NCBI GenBank assembly: GCA_008933995.1
Contig: WARS01000032.1
Coordinates: 248,001-312,000 of the forward strand
Source of the DNA: Datnioides undecimradiatus
Lineage: Eukaryota > Chordata > Actinopteri > Lobotiformes > Datnioididae
Direction: 5' to 3'
DNA length: 64,000 bases
A program made the position numbers and the translations under genes. A model generated the notes under the pieces. It had not been told where the DNA came from and did no database searches. It was given only the letters and a program-made list of their open reading frames with translations. Shown here piece by piece: positions 40,401 through 51,800 of this stretch. Numbering within the stretch: position 1 is the first letter of the stretch; every line of letters starts with the position of its first letter.

Positions 40401-41568
40401 CTCTCCGCCAATATCCAGATGCAACTCAGGGGCTAATTTACATGAGTGCACCAGTGATTTTATGTCAGAATGGTTTTGTTGCTATGTAGGTTGGTTTAAT
40501 TTGCCTTGTCTGTTGTTTTTGTTCAGGAAGTCTCAGTTTTGGACAGGTGTTAGGTTTTCTAGTTTATAATAATATCATCAGCTGTGGTCTGTCTGTGCAG
40601 CTGTCTGTACATCAAAATGTTTATCCTACTGTGAAGTTTGCTCGTTGATTAATTTGTCACTGTTGTCAACAGGGGTGGTCTGGTTTTGGTGGTCTTTTGC
40701 TGATCCAACCTAAGCACTGTTGGTCAAGGAGATAAATGAGAAAACTAATACTGACCAGTCACACAAAATGGATATAGGGTCAAAATATAACTTAAACCTG
40801 TTCACGTGAAACCAGCATAAATGGTCTGAGCGTGGCCTCTGTATGCTGGGCCTATTGAATAAAACATCGTCACTGTCATCCAGTACAAGCAGGTGTTGTT
40901 TGAGGAAGGTTTCACTGGTAGACCAGCTACATCAAGCTTGTATACAACAGATTAAGAGATGATGAAAAGATGGCCATCGTCAATAGTTCCCTTCAGCTGG
41001 ATTTTGTAGCAGGACTGGTGACCCCTGTTCCTTTGCTTCTGGGTTTGGAGATGGGGGGTTGCTGTGTATGTTGGCTGCGCGTAGATGGATTTGGCTTTCT
41101 CGAGATTCATTTTTAAGAATAATGAAAGTAATATACAAACTTTCCTAAAATATAACAGAAAGTCGGCCTCGTGGTAATGGGTTCAAACCCCACTTGTACC
41201 ACAAAACCTATTTTTGTGTGTGTGTGCGTATTAGAGTTGTTTTGGTTTTCACATCACTGTCAGAGGTGCCACACACACTTCGTTTGCAGCTCTGAAAGAC
41301 AACGCCAGGAGGTTTGGGTTTGAATCCCACTGGGAAAATAGGCTGAAAATATATGTTTTAACTGTCAGTCTCCAAGCTTGTGGTTATGTTTGTGCGCGTG
41401 TGCATGCATGTGCACGCTTGTGTGTGTCTGTGCTGCTCTAAAAGACTCTTCATTAGTAGGGGAGAAGGGGCTGCCAGTCACACATAACAAACACATGAAG
41501 ACACACTTTTCAATCAGTTCTTTGGTTTTGCAAGCTGTGGACATCAAGACACACAGGCACATGCACAT

Positions 41569-41604
<36 letters not shown>

Positions 41605-44011
41605 GGCACTATGTTTTTCATTTGCTCTGTATAGATATTTGAGGCCAAATTATGATGGAACACTGCTGCTCAATCGTTTAGTGGTCACACGCGCACACAG
41701 AAACACACGGAGAAACACACACACGCATTCCTTTCCTGTTTCTCCCGCTGTTATTTTTATCCGTGTTCTTTTGCTATTTCCAAAGGCTCTCGCTCTCTTA
41801 AACATGGTCAATACATTAACCTCCTCTTTTTCCACTCCCTCTCTGTCACTGCACTGTAACTGTGTCCTGGTGCGTGTCACAGTCTCATGTAAAGTACACT
41901 GAAGCTGCACGTGTCACATAAACTCTGTCTTCTTCTGTTCTGTGACCGTGTTTACGACAGGGAAGCATTAAAAAGAAGTTTCGAAGCAAATCAGAACCTA
42001 CACTTGCAGGTGAGTCCATGTACCAACTGTTTGGTGTTTGCTGCCATCTGGTGGCACATTGTTGTTTAACACAGTGTGTGAGGAAAGTTCTCTGTATCTC
42101 TTACATCCCATTTAATCTTTAACTCTGAGAATGAATTTACAGATGAAACATGCATGCTGATCACTTTCCCAGCTGCCCATTAGTTGATAGAACTCATTCT
42201 GAAACTTATTTATGAAAGACAAAAAAGCAGCTCAGGACTCGGGCCAAGTCCATCTACTCTGGGCGAAATGACAATGAAATGAATTTGCGTACATTAGAGA
42301 GCAGTCTGGGTGAAACAGTAAGTGAGTTCATTTTCAGAGCTTGAAAATAAGCACTGTCTCCTTTTCTATGCACTAGGTGATTGTTATCTTTTGATGGTTT
42401 TCCATACTTAAGCATCTGACTGTTTCAATCATAACTGAGAGTGAAGCGATGGTTTCATTATTTTCAGACTTTTTTCAAATCTCCAATCTTGTATCTGTGC
42501 ATGTGCAGAGTTGAGAGAGCTGAGAGGAGCAATCCAAATGGACCTGGAGCTCTACCCCTCTTCATTTACTGCTGCTGCACCGCCACCTACTGCCCCTCTA
42601 CCTTTGAAGAGATTGAAAAACAGGTTTAGGTTTGTATATTTTGCTGTGATGACACCCAGACACGTTCTGTTTTAAGAGGGTAATCTGAGTCAAGGGTCAA
42701 CTGAAAAACAAGCATTTTATTTGGCCAGTAACACAAATCAATTCAGATAAAATGAAAAGGGAATAACAAGATTTAACAAAAGTAAGGGTAGCCACTAAGG
42801 CAATCCTCTTAACCTAATCTAAAGTAAAATAAACCACCTCAAACAAACAAATAATTAAAAATAAAGTGGTATAACTGCCACTTTGGTAAGAAAGAGAGAG
42901 CGAGATAGACAGTGTTCTTCCCCCATCTGTATACAGTAGGTTTTACCAGACAGGCTTAATCAGAGGCTGTAGCATGCCAGAAATCAGCAGGGGAAGGGCA
43001 AAGCACTCACAGTGTGCAGCTGATACCTTAAGGAGCTATTTCACAGTATTAGTTAGATTGTGCCTCTTCTTTTCATTCAAGCATTTTCAGTGTAGGTACA
43101 ATATTGCAACAAACAGTTTTTACTGTTCTATGTACAACTTGTTTCTCAATCTAACTCTACTCTTCATCTTCCTTTCCCCCAGACTGTCAGCAGCACAAGT
43201 GGTTTCTGGGGAGACTCCCCGAGCTTTAAGCACTACATCAGTCCTAAGGCCACATCCACCTCCTTTTCCTCTGTGCCATATTAAACCTAGGCCACCTTTC
43301 AGCGCTCCACCTAGCAAAACGACAGCATCAGTTAAACTAGTTAATAGTTCCTCACAGACTCTTGGACAGCATAGAAGCCGGTCAGCCTCCAGTGGGCCGA
43401 GAAAAGAAGAAACACCGACCTGTAACAGGATCACCTCTTTTACACATGCAGACAGTCATTTCAGCCCCTCACGTACAGACCTCCACAGTGATCTGATCGT
43501 GGCTAAAACCGACCACCTCAGTCTCCCTCCAGAGCAAGATGATGCTGGTCTCCACAGCAGGACCCAGGCCTTTAGACCCAGTTTTCAAATAAAATCTCCA
43601 AGAATCTCAACCATCCACGAAGCCCATCGATCATCCCATGGCAGTATTCAGAGCCCAAGCAGAGAGTGTGATTTGTCACCGCAGACAGAGAGAAAGCGCA
43701 GCCCAGCCTGGAGGTCAAGAGACATCAATACTACCACCTCATCCCTACACTGTGCTGCAGGCAGTTACAGCACCAATAGTAGTGACCACTCTGTGTCAGT
43801 GACTGTGACATCAAAGACACAAAATAGTACCTGTGGAGGTAATTTAATGTCAACAACAGTGCAGGCAGATAATGACAGAAGGAAGAGTACCTCTGAGAGT
43901 TCCCATGCTGGTGTTGGCAGGAAAAAGATCAACAGTGGAAATGATAGAAATAAAAATGGTCACCTTGGGAAGGATGTCACCCAACAGCAGAGCTTAGTAG
44001 CCACTGTTTGA
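27234..44011 (+). CDS. ccdc24: Coiled-coil domain-containing protein 24 (complete)
   Basis: Eight coding exons: 27234-27383, 31096-31280, 35859-35975, 36101-36205, 37485-37539, 41961-42009, 42509-42623 and 43183-44011. Total is 1605 nt, 534 aa, with phase kept at every junction. The N-terminus (SPSQSLWSLIVEHVPGSELP) matches the SLW..VEEHVP start of human CCDC24. The most conserved block, LNVTNIDQVVDRLRSLLTEE at residues 173-192, matches LNVSNIDQV.RHLRGLLEEE of the human protein and continues as a helical ECEALNRLVKHSK. Exon 7 encodes a Pro-rich segment. Exon 8 (residues 259-534) is Ser/Thr/Pro-rich and looks disordered. The function is poorly known; expression in ciliated or testicular tissue is suggested for the mammalian gene. 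Neighbouring b4galt2 on the same strand supports orthology. The protein is much longer than human CCDC24 (about 307 aa), mainly from exon 8. Confidence 0.88.
27384..31095 (+). other. ccdc24: ccdc24 intron after first coding exon
   Basis: Bounded by CAG|GTAAGA and TTTGCAG|GCAGAG. It contains short interrupted CA-rich stretches (about 28895-28930 and 29040-29110) and pyrimidine-rich DNA. I see no other gene. Confidence 0.75.
33305..33631. repeat. Teleost interspersed repeat (GCTAACATGC family), longer copy
   Basis: Contains GCTAACATCAGCATGCTAAC, TTTACCACATGTACTG, GTTTAGTGTGTTAGCATGC, TCACCAAAGTCATTAGAATT, CCACCCACTAGTTGTTAGTT and GAGATATTTCAATTTGGACC. This motif order belongs to a widespread non-coding fish repeat. 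A shorter copy lies at 13036-13175. Confidence 0.55.
33781..34055 (+). repeat. Degraded tRNA-derived SINE (V-SINE-like)
   Basis: An A-box-like ACAGCTCAGTAGG (33800-33812), a degenerate B box CAGGTCTGATGCCC (33912-33925), then TCACTGAGCAAGACACGAAC and a tail GTAAAGTGCTTCAGCGACG followed by ATGTAAATGG. The tail resembles the shared core and 3' end of fish V-SINEs (CTTGAGCAAGACACTTAACC type). A-to-B spacing is longer than in a tRNA, so there may be an internal insertion. Confidence 0.5.
34202..34224. repeat. (TG)n microsatellite
   Basis: TG dinucleotide run in a ccdc24 intron. Confidence 0.9.
34670..34701. repeat. (CA)n microsatellite
   Basis: CA dinucleotide run of about 15 units in a ccdc24 intron. 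Confidence 0.95.
36206..37484 (+). other. ccdc24: ccdc24 fourth intron
   Basis: Bounded by CTCAG|GTGAGT and CTCTCTAG|GTCTCT. It contains a long pyrimidine-rich stretch (36500-36730) and ends in the CTAT array described separately. No gene seen. Confidence 0.8.
37377..37480. repeat. (CTAT)n tetranucleotide array at a splice acceptor
   Basis: About 14 pure CTAT units (37381-37437), then imperfect CCAT/CTAT and CTCT units running to within a few bases of the AG at 37483-37484 that precedes ccdc24 coding exon 5. Confidence 0.95.
41160..41340 (+). repeat. Two tRNA-like B-box segments
   Basis: GGGTTCAAACCCC (about 41180-41192), flanked by GTGGTA and TACCAC, and a second GGGTTTGAATCCCACT about 140 bases later both resemble tRNA T-arms (B boxes). 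Neither is embedded in a complete cloverleaf that I can fold by eye. They are best read as tRNA or SINE remnants. Confidence 0.3.
41569..41603. repeat. (CA)n microsatellite
   Basis: CA dinucleotide run of about 17 units in a ccdc24 intron. Confidence 0.95.
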
Positions 44012-44310
44012 CAGACTGCTACCCAGATTATTGAGAGCGCAGTGATACTAAGCAGGGGCTGTGTCTGATCCTCACAGGGTTTTTCTTTTATATGTGCAAC
44101 ACGAATTAACATGGACTTGAACTCTCTGTCAACTACAGCCACAAAATGACCTGAACGATTGTAAGTTTGCAGTGATTAAATGTGTGTGTTGCTCAGAAAG
44201 TTAAGAGTTGCATCCCCTCTTTTAAGAAACGCACTTAACAATGTTAGTATGTTAGAATCACTAGAACTAGACTTTATGTTGTAATTAAAGTCATGACATT
44301 GTTTGTGTTA
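44012..44310 (+). other. ccdc24: ccdc24 3' UTR (candidate)
   Basis: After the TGA stop the first plausible polyadenylation hexamer is ATTAAA at 44284-44289, followed by GT-rich sequence (CATTGTTTGTGTT) that could serve as a downstream element. Confidence 0.45.
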
Positions 44311-45039
44311 CCAGCTTGACAGGTTCAGAAAACAGAAAATCACTCAAAAACAGCCTATAAATCTACAGAGTCAAAGAAACACAAGTTGAAACATGAGTGT
44401 GTACATTCTTGAAACACAGGTTTATATTTTAATATTAAATAACCATCAAAACTTTATTTCCTTTATTGATTTATGTTCATCATCTGTCTAAAGTCTAAAG
44501 GTACTTGTGTACTTGAAAGATGCTGACAAACAGAAAAGCATGCAGTAATAGAGTGAGGGAGCGGCACTTGGGCTGTTTTATATTGGATCATTGGTCAAAT
44601 TACATTTCAACATTAAAACACGAACAAAAAAACACTGGTTCTTCTTTTTATCTGTACACAGATATTTGTGGTGTTTGAAACGTGGCAACGCAGCCACACA
44701 AAAAATCTGAATCATTTCAAATTGCTAAATATTCATGAAATAGAATCAGATTATGCCCCTCTGACATCCCATCTAATGACCTTATGAGTTCTCCAGGTTA
44801 CCCTCAATATATCAATATAAAGCTTGCCAAAAACCTGATACTGGAAGTGAACAACCTCGCGTTCAGCCACGCGTATCCTAGTTTGTCAGTGCAGCCAAAC
44901 TCACCGGGTGAAAACCTGTTATGTTGCTGCAGCGTTTGATTATTTTAGTTTCGTTTTCAACAAGTCACACCCCAAGGTGTGATACTGACCTCTCAGTCGC
45001 GTAAGGATAATTCCCGTCCGTTCACAAACTTGTAAACGA
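44311..45039. other. Intergenic, ccdc24 to the SAM/VWA/UBC gene
   Basis: AT-rich spacer with no recognised gene or repeat. GC content rises toward 45100, where the probable promoter of the next gene begins. Confidence 0.6.
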
Positions 45040-45146
45040 TATATCGCTGCTTAGTGTTTTCTGTGTAATTTCTCCGAATTGCTCTAATCCATCGGGTTTG
45101 CTGACGTGCCGCGCCGCTGTTGTCTGCACTCATACTACGAAAACAG
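45040..45146 (+). promoter_or_regulatory. Probable promoter and first non-coding exon of the SAM/VWA/UBC gene
   Basis: The start codon at 45854 immediately follows an acceptor (TTTGTATAG|ATG), so a 5' non-coding exon is required. CATACTACGAAAACAG|GTGAGT gives a strong donor at 45147. The upstream bases GCTGACGTGCCGCGCCGCTG are locally CpG-rich. The transcription start itself is not determined. Confidence 0.4.
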
Positions 45147-45853
45147 GTGAGTTGCTGTTTTCATCAGGTTCCGACAGTAACAGCAGTGTCATTATTAAGA
45201 ATTAAGTCATAATTTTGTGATTTTGCGGTATATTATATAGTATATAGAGAGAGATTTTAAATTGCCGCTTTCAATTTCCGACAACTATTTAAGAAAACAC
45301 TGTGAATGATATGTAAACTGGGGCTGAAAAGCGAATCGCAAATTTTTACTTTTACTTCTACTTCTACTTTATAAAAAAAAAGTCACGTGAAATAATCCCA
45401 TGATGCACAGGCTTGTAAATGAAACCAAAGGATCGTCAAACCAGCAGCTGGAGGAGGGAAGCTGCGGGTATGTGTTTGTGCGCGCGCGTGTGTGAGCTCC
45501 GTCGTCCAGAGAGGAGAGAGCCTCGGCAAATAGTAACAAACGGAATGTGCACAATTACTGTTAGTAACATAAGTAAATGCTTATTAGTGCAGTCAAACTA
45601 AGGATGGACAGTGAGGATGGATGGTATTATGATACTATTAGAATGGCGGATGCAGTTAGCTATAGAATAATATGCGTGGATAGCACTCCCTGCTGTTTTA
45701 ATTGAACACAAAACTTTTTCAGACTTCAGCAGTTTTACCAACACTCATCATTTTCTCCGCTCTATTGATTTGTTTCTAACCTGCCAGCGTTGTTTCATGT
45801 ATTCAAGAAGATGGAGTGAGCGATGACAAAAGTATCTCCATGTGTTTGTATAG

Positions 45854-48800
45854 ATGGGTGCCATATTTCACATACTCGAGCAGTTCAGACTGGAATCTTA
45901 CTACAGCCAGTTTTCCCAGTTGGGTGTCAAGGATGAGAGAGATTTCCTGGATGGCATTACAGATGAAGACCTAACCAACATTGGTGAGATAGCCCTCAAC
46001 TTTAAACCAAGCACTGTAAAAAAAAAAAAAAAAAAGAAATGTGGCTGCCACTAAGTGGAAAACCATTAATACATTACAGAGTATTTGTATTTTTTGCCAA
46101 ATGAAAGATTTTTTTTTTTAATGCCAAACCATGTACATGACAATAAAATCCAAGGCAGCAGTCACCCTATACTATAAAGTGTCATATAGTGTTTCTGATA
46201 TCCTCATATACATTTCCTGTGCTGTTCAGTGCCATCACACTCAATGAACAACTCAAAGACGATCAAAACAAAAGGCCATTTAGAGTTAAATTTCCACTAT
46301 ACTATATAAAGATACATTAATTACTCAAATACCATTTTCCAGGTTTAAGTCATGTGGAGAAGAATCGTTTTTCAGCCATGAAAAACTTAATTCAAAGACT
46401 CCGAGCTCCTGAGCAGCAAGTTCAAAATGAGACACCTCTGCAAAAGTCACTGGAGGCGTTCTGTCTGCAGTACATGTACCCTAAATGCCCTTGTCCAAAA
46501 TATATTAAAGGTAAGAGGAACTCATTGCTTTGCTTCACACAGTGGGATCTGATGTGTTTGAAATACGATGTAATGATTGTGTTAAAGGGATAAGAATACA
46601 TTGAGAATACACTCACATACTCCTGGGCAGCTTAGCAATGTTTTTCATTTTATTTTAAATGCACAGATATGGATCCAGCTCAAAACACAGTTGAAGACCT
46701 CATGTTAAGGATCGGCCATCTTGAAAGTGTTGGCAATTCCAATGGTGTCTGTCTCTACACAATCAATGGGATGCCCTTGACTGATGATCCCTTCTTCAAC
46801 ACATGTGAGCAGACAGTGAATTTTACTAGATATTTGATTTTATGTTGCCACGGTGATTCTTAATTTTTGTTTTTAAACATTTACTGGGTTTGTGGCTGTG
46901 AAAGTAACACTATATAGGACCTATATAGAGACTCTGATTCTGAGCGTTTCTAGAACAGCGTCTCCTGTGTGCGCTTCTGCTGTCTCAAATGTGCCTCAGC
47001 CACAAGTCTTGTCCAGGACAAGACCAGTGTCAGATTTTTGTCAAAAGTGGAGACCAAAAACTGAGCTTACAGCAGAGAGAGTATTTGATTAGCATTCATG
47101 AAGTATCCTGACACAGTGCTCTGAATAATGTAATAAATAAATAAATTAAATATAAAGCCTGATGCTAAGAGGTCCACCATATCAACATGAAATGTGTTCT
47201 CACGCAGGGTCTTTGAAAGACAGACATATTCAGAGTGGAGATGTGATTTACGCCATCTTTACACCAAAGGAAAACTTGAAACAGGCTCCTCAGATACCAA
47301 AGCGAGAGGCTGCTGAAACCTACGGACACGATGTGGTTCGATGCAACATTATGCTCAAGGTGCGTCTTAACAACTAATGATAATATTAGCAATTGATTAG
47401 TTAATATTATTGTATAGTAAGATGTATATCGTTTATGTATTGTCCTGCCTTAAAAAGCATAATTCACCATCACCACCCTGTCCTCCAAAGGCAAGAAGCA
47501 CTTGGCTGTTTACATATTTTAATGTTATTGCTTAAGCATTCCCAAAATCTTTCCCTTGAAAGGCCAAAACTGAATAGAGGGCAATGGGCTATAAGTAAAT
47601 ACCTTTTATGTTGTATTGATGAGTTTTTAAAGATACCAGGATCCCATGTTACTTACTGCAGGTAGGGCTCAGGACTCTAAAATGACATTGTTCATTGTTC
47701 ATTAACCACTATGGAGGTCACATTATTTTTTTTAAACATACATTAGATGAGGTATACATTCAGTATTTATATTTGTTTATTTCACACAGGGAAACTATGA
47801 GGTTGTGGTGAACTTGGCAAGTGACACCCTAACCAGTCTGAGACTCAAGCTGGCAAATGAAAGTGGAATCCCAGCACATGTCCTTTATTATAAGTAATTC
47901 AGAATCATCACACAAAACATTGACCATATGGCCATCGTTGACCCTCACTCACACGGTGACTCTATCCTCTCCTGTGTTCATCATATTTGCAGAGGTTCAC
48001 ATTTTGGTGGTGACATACTGCAGAGTTGTGGAATTGCTAATGGCTCAACAGTCTCCTTCTCTTTGTCCACCTTCTCTGACGAGACTCCACACAGCAGCAC
48101 ATTCTTCATCAATGACGTCCTGCCTTCAGTCCAACAAACCCAGAAAGGAATCAGTGTGTTGTTGTCATCACTTTATGCTATTGTAAGTGTTTTGCAATAC
48201 GTTGTTAGAACTGTGCACTATTTTCATCTGTATTCCATTATATAACATTGTTTAAATATGAGCTGCTTTTAATGGAAGAGTCATCAGCCCTGTACTGTGT
48301 GTCTGCACAGAGTCATTTCATTACTATGTTTTTAGCCATGCTTACAGCATGGTTATGATGAGCAGTCTGCCTGTCCACCACTTTGGTCCTTATCAGAAAA
48401 AATTTTAATAATTTAGGTGACCCTTCAGCTTTTAATCTAGTGCAATCTCAAGGTCAAACTGTTCAGTTTGTCTTATACTTGGTTTGTGACCAAATACAAA
48501 TACAAACACATTTCCATGAACCCTAGCTGTACCACGTTCCTGCTATTTGGAAAATTGCTGGGGGCATCAGCATCTCTGATTTCGTAAGCATGTTTGCATT
48601 AACACCAGTCCTGCTGGCATGGCTCTAGACTGTTAATCATGTTTAATGAAAATAGACATTCATAACTAGTCTCAAAAGATTGCAAATTTGTAATAAAGCT
48701 GCAACAATGTAAGCCTACTTTACCCCAACTCTGATGTGGATGTAATCTTACTTTGGGATACCTTTTCTTTTAGAGAGTTCATTACAAAAGAGAGAAACTG

Positions 48801-51800
48801 AAGAAACTGATTTCCTACATACGGCAACTGACTGGATGTCATCCTCTTGCCCAAAGTTTGCATCAGTTACTCAGCAGGAATGAAAGATTAACCAGGAACC
48901 AGAAGGTAAATAATATGAGTTGACATAATTAGGCCTTTTATGTTCTTTGCATTGTTTGTTTTGTAAATGGGTGGTCTGATGTGCTGCATTGCACTTCAAT
49001 ACTTAATAGATAACATTGTTACATATATGCATACATTTTTTTGAGAAATGAGATCTATAAAATGTTTTCTGTTACCAAACAAAAACTAAAAATAATATAA
49101 TTCCCTATTTTAGGGCCATGAAAAAAGTGAAAAAACCTTATGAGCTACGAGCAGGAGCTATTCTCTCTTGAATGTGTGAAAGACCAAAAGTTCAATAGTA
49201 CGTTCAGTAGATTATTCTGAGTAACTGGTGACAACCACGCGTCAAGATGTTTTCTCTGTAATTTGCATACCTATGTCTCTCTGTTGCTTGTGCTTGTTGT
49301 ATTGTAGGTTGCAGTTATTGAAGGCTTGTACTTGCTCTTCAGAGAGCTTCTTCCTCAACATGGAGCACAACAGGGGGGGAAAGTCATTGAAGACCTGCAT
49401 GTCTTTGAGAATTCGCTGTACTGCTGGGCACATCTCCTATCAGAGGCTGAGGTATGATGACATTGAGGTTTGACTGTTATTGATGTCTCACAACACCTTT
49501 GCTTGAAGTGCCATTAATTTCAGCAAATGGCTCATATGTGACTTGAATTTGTTTATGAATGGACAAAGGTTAATTCAGTAGCTGACCAGTTAAGACATGA
49601 TCCCTCTGCTTTTCCTTATATTGACAGAAACAAACATCAGACCAGGAGAGCTATGCGCCAATGACTCTTACATCTGAAGATGGCAGCCGCTTCTGTGAAC
49701 CAGTCAGAGTACCTGGTGTACCCTGTGCTTTCGAACGAGCAAAGGTTCTCCAGAAAATCAAAGGTAGAACTGAAACATTGACATTAAACTGAGGAGACTT
49801 GCTGCATTCGCTGTCTGAGCAGAGAAAACGCAGATAGCAGCCCCACTGTTTGCTGCAGAAGCTCAGAACAGCTGCTTAAAAAAAAACAACGGTGTCTCAC
49901 GATTACAAGTATTTTGTTATCTCAAGAAAACAGTTTTGTTATGATCAGTGCTCATGACATAAATGAACTGGGCACTCATTTTTGAGTTCTCCTTGCTTAT
50001 CATGTTTTCAAGTCACCTTCCCACAACAAATTATCTCACTATCTTGAGAAACCTCGCTTTTGTTTTCTTGAGATAAGTTAACAAGTAATCACATAAGAAT
50101 AAATGTTGCTATCTTGAGATAATGAAATAATTATCTTCTGATCTCACAAATGTGTCATATTTACCTATTTGTGCTTGACTTGGGTAGTTAGATATTTCAG
50201 CAAGCTCTGAACAGTCTTGGAATTGGATAAATGGGGTGTGACTAGACTGTCTTTGGGGTCTTACCCCAAAATCTGCGATGATATATGGTTTCCATATATA
50301 CTGTGACAATAAAGGCAGATCTGAGAAATTCCAAGAACACAAGTTTTCACCATTCAGTTGCCATATGTTAAAAGTTTTTGACACCAAGTCACTGCATGAA
50401 TTGTTCTGCAGGGTTCCTGAAGACGCTGATGGATTCATTAAAATTTGGTGCAACATCTAATGAGACATAAAGCACTGAGATGCTCATCACATACTTAAAT
50501 CATAATGTTTTAAGCCTTCAAACACTCTAAACTTTCAAAATTAAAAGGTCAAAGATCAGAGATTTAAATTAATCCCCAGGTTTCAGGTGATATGTATCAC
50601 CTTTGACCTGCTGTTCGCCCCTAAAGAAAAAACATGAATAAAAAGTGTTCTGTTGTAACTTCATCAACTCTAACCTAAATTTTTCTTTGTTCTTGTTTTA
50701 TAAGTGAACTAATGCGCTTCATTTCTGTCCTTTTGTTTAGTTGGAGAGAAAATTCCAAATTGCACCGAAGAGGTTTTGCGGGAGTCTTCATTACAGAGAG
50801 CCAAAGACATTGAAAAGGTCCTGCTCAGTTTGCCTCCATACATCAAAACTTATTCTCTGTGGATTCATCAGAACAAGACGACAAACCAGAAGTAAGTTTC
50901 ATCAAAGTTTTACTTTTCCCTAAATCAGTGAGATCATTTTTTCTGCTCCAATTTATAGTTATTACATTTGCTGTTATTGGTTTATTATTCTACTTTTATA
51001 CAATGCTTTTGTCATAAGCTGCAGAAAATGTACTTTGGTGCACTTAGTATTCACCAACAAATGGTACAATAAATGTTCATCATCATTTGTGCCAATGATA
51101 CAAACATTATAGACTTAATAACCAAAATATTAAATGTTTTTGTATTTTTTGAGGTTTCGAGCAGGACAGTTAAAAAATTGTGATGTTTTTCCCAATGATG
51201 GCACAAGAGAGTAAAGAATAAGCACACGCATAATGTTTACTTGTACAATCGTCTTTTTTAAGATTGTATCCTATTGTGATTCTCTATTGTCAATTCCCAG
51301 TATTCAATACAAGCTAGAGCACTGGAGAATACATAAAAACAATACAACATCCAATATCAACGGTTGTAACTAGCGTTCAGTGAAGCCCTGCATGGGTTTG
51401 GTGCAACAATAAAGTAATTCAACACACTCAGCAATTAACAGTTAAATATTATCTACAGAATATGTTTTATACTCTTCTCTCAGATGTGTGAAGTCAATAT
51501 CACACAGAAAAGACACTCAGCTCAGGCTTTCTTACCATATTTTAGTTTTAAATGTAAAACGCCTTTTTTTTTTAGAAAATTACTAGATTAAAACAGCAGA
51601 TTTAAACAGTTTATATGTAAATTGTATTGCACCACCCCAGAAAAAAATCTATAACACATAAAATCAAAATCACAGGTGGGATGTCATAAACTGCCTCTTC
51701 AGTTATCAAACGTGACGTGAGCAACCTCAGCGCTCGGTCTCACAGGTCACAGTGACTCCTTTTAGCCCCTCTGAGGACAAACCTTTCCGCTTCCTTCATT

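Larger units (their letters stand above)
37540..41960 (+). other. ccdc24: ccdc24 fifth intron (about 4.4 kb)
   Basis: Bounded by TCAAAG|GTAAGA and TTTACGACAG|GGAAGC. It holds a poly(T)/poly(A) junction at about 38179-38202, a pair of tRNA-like segments (about 41160-41340) and a (CA)n tract (41569-41603). No further exon recognised. Confidence 0.75.

Noticed and set aside
41365-41910. Frames on both strands around 41.4-41.9 kb (one 174 codons)
   Set aside because: Built around CA repeats and CACACG stretches in a ccdc24 intron.
42974-43182. Upstream part of the long frame ending at 44011
   Set aside because: An acceptor (CCCCCAG) at 43182 and matching phase show that coding begins at 43183; the earlier part is intron that happens to be open.
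43120-43434. 104-codon - strand frame
   Set aside because: Shadow of the real ccdc24 last exon on the + strand.
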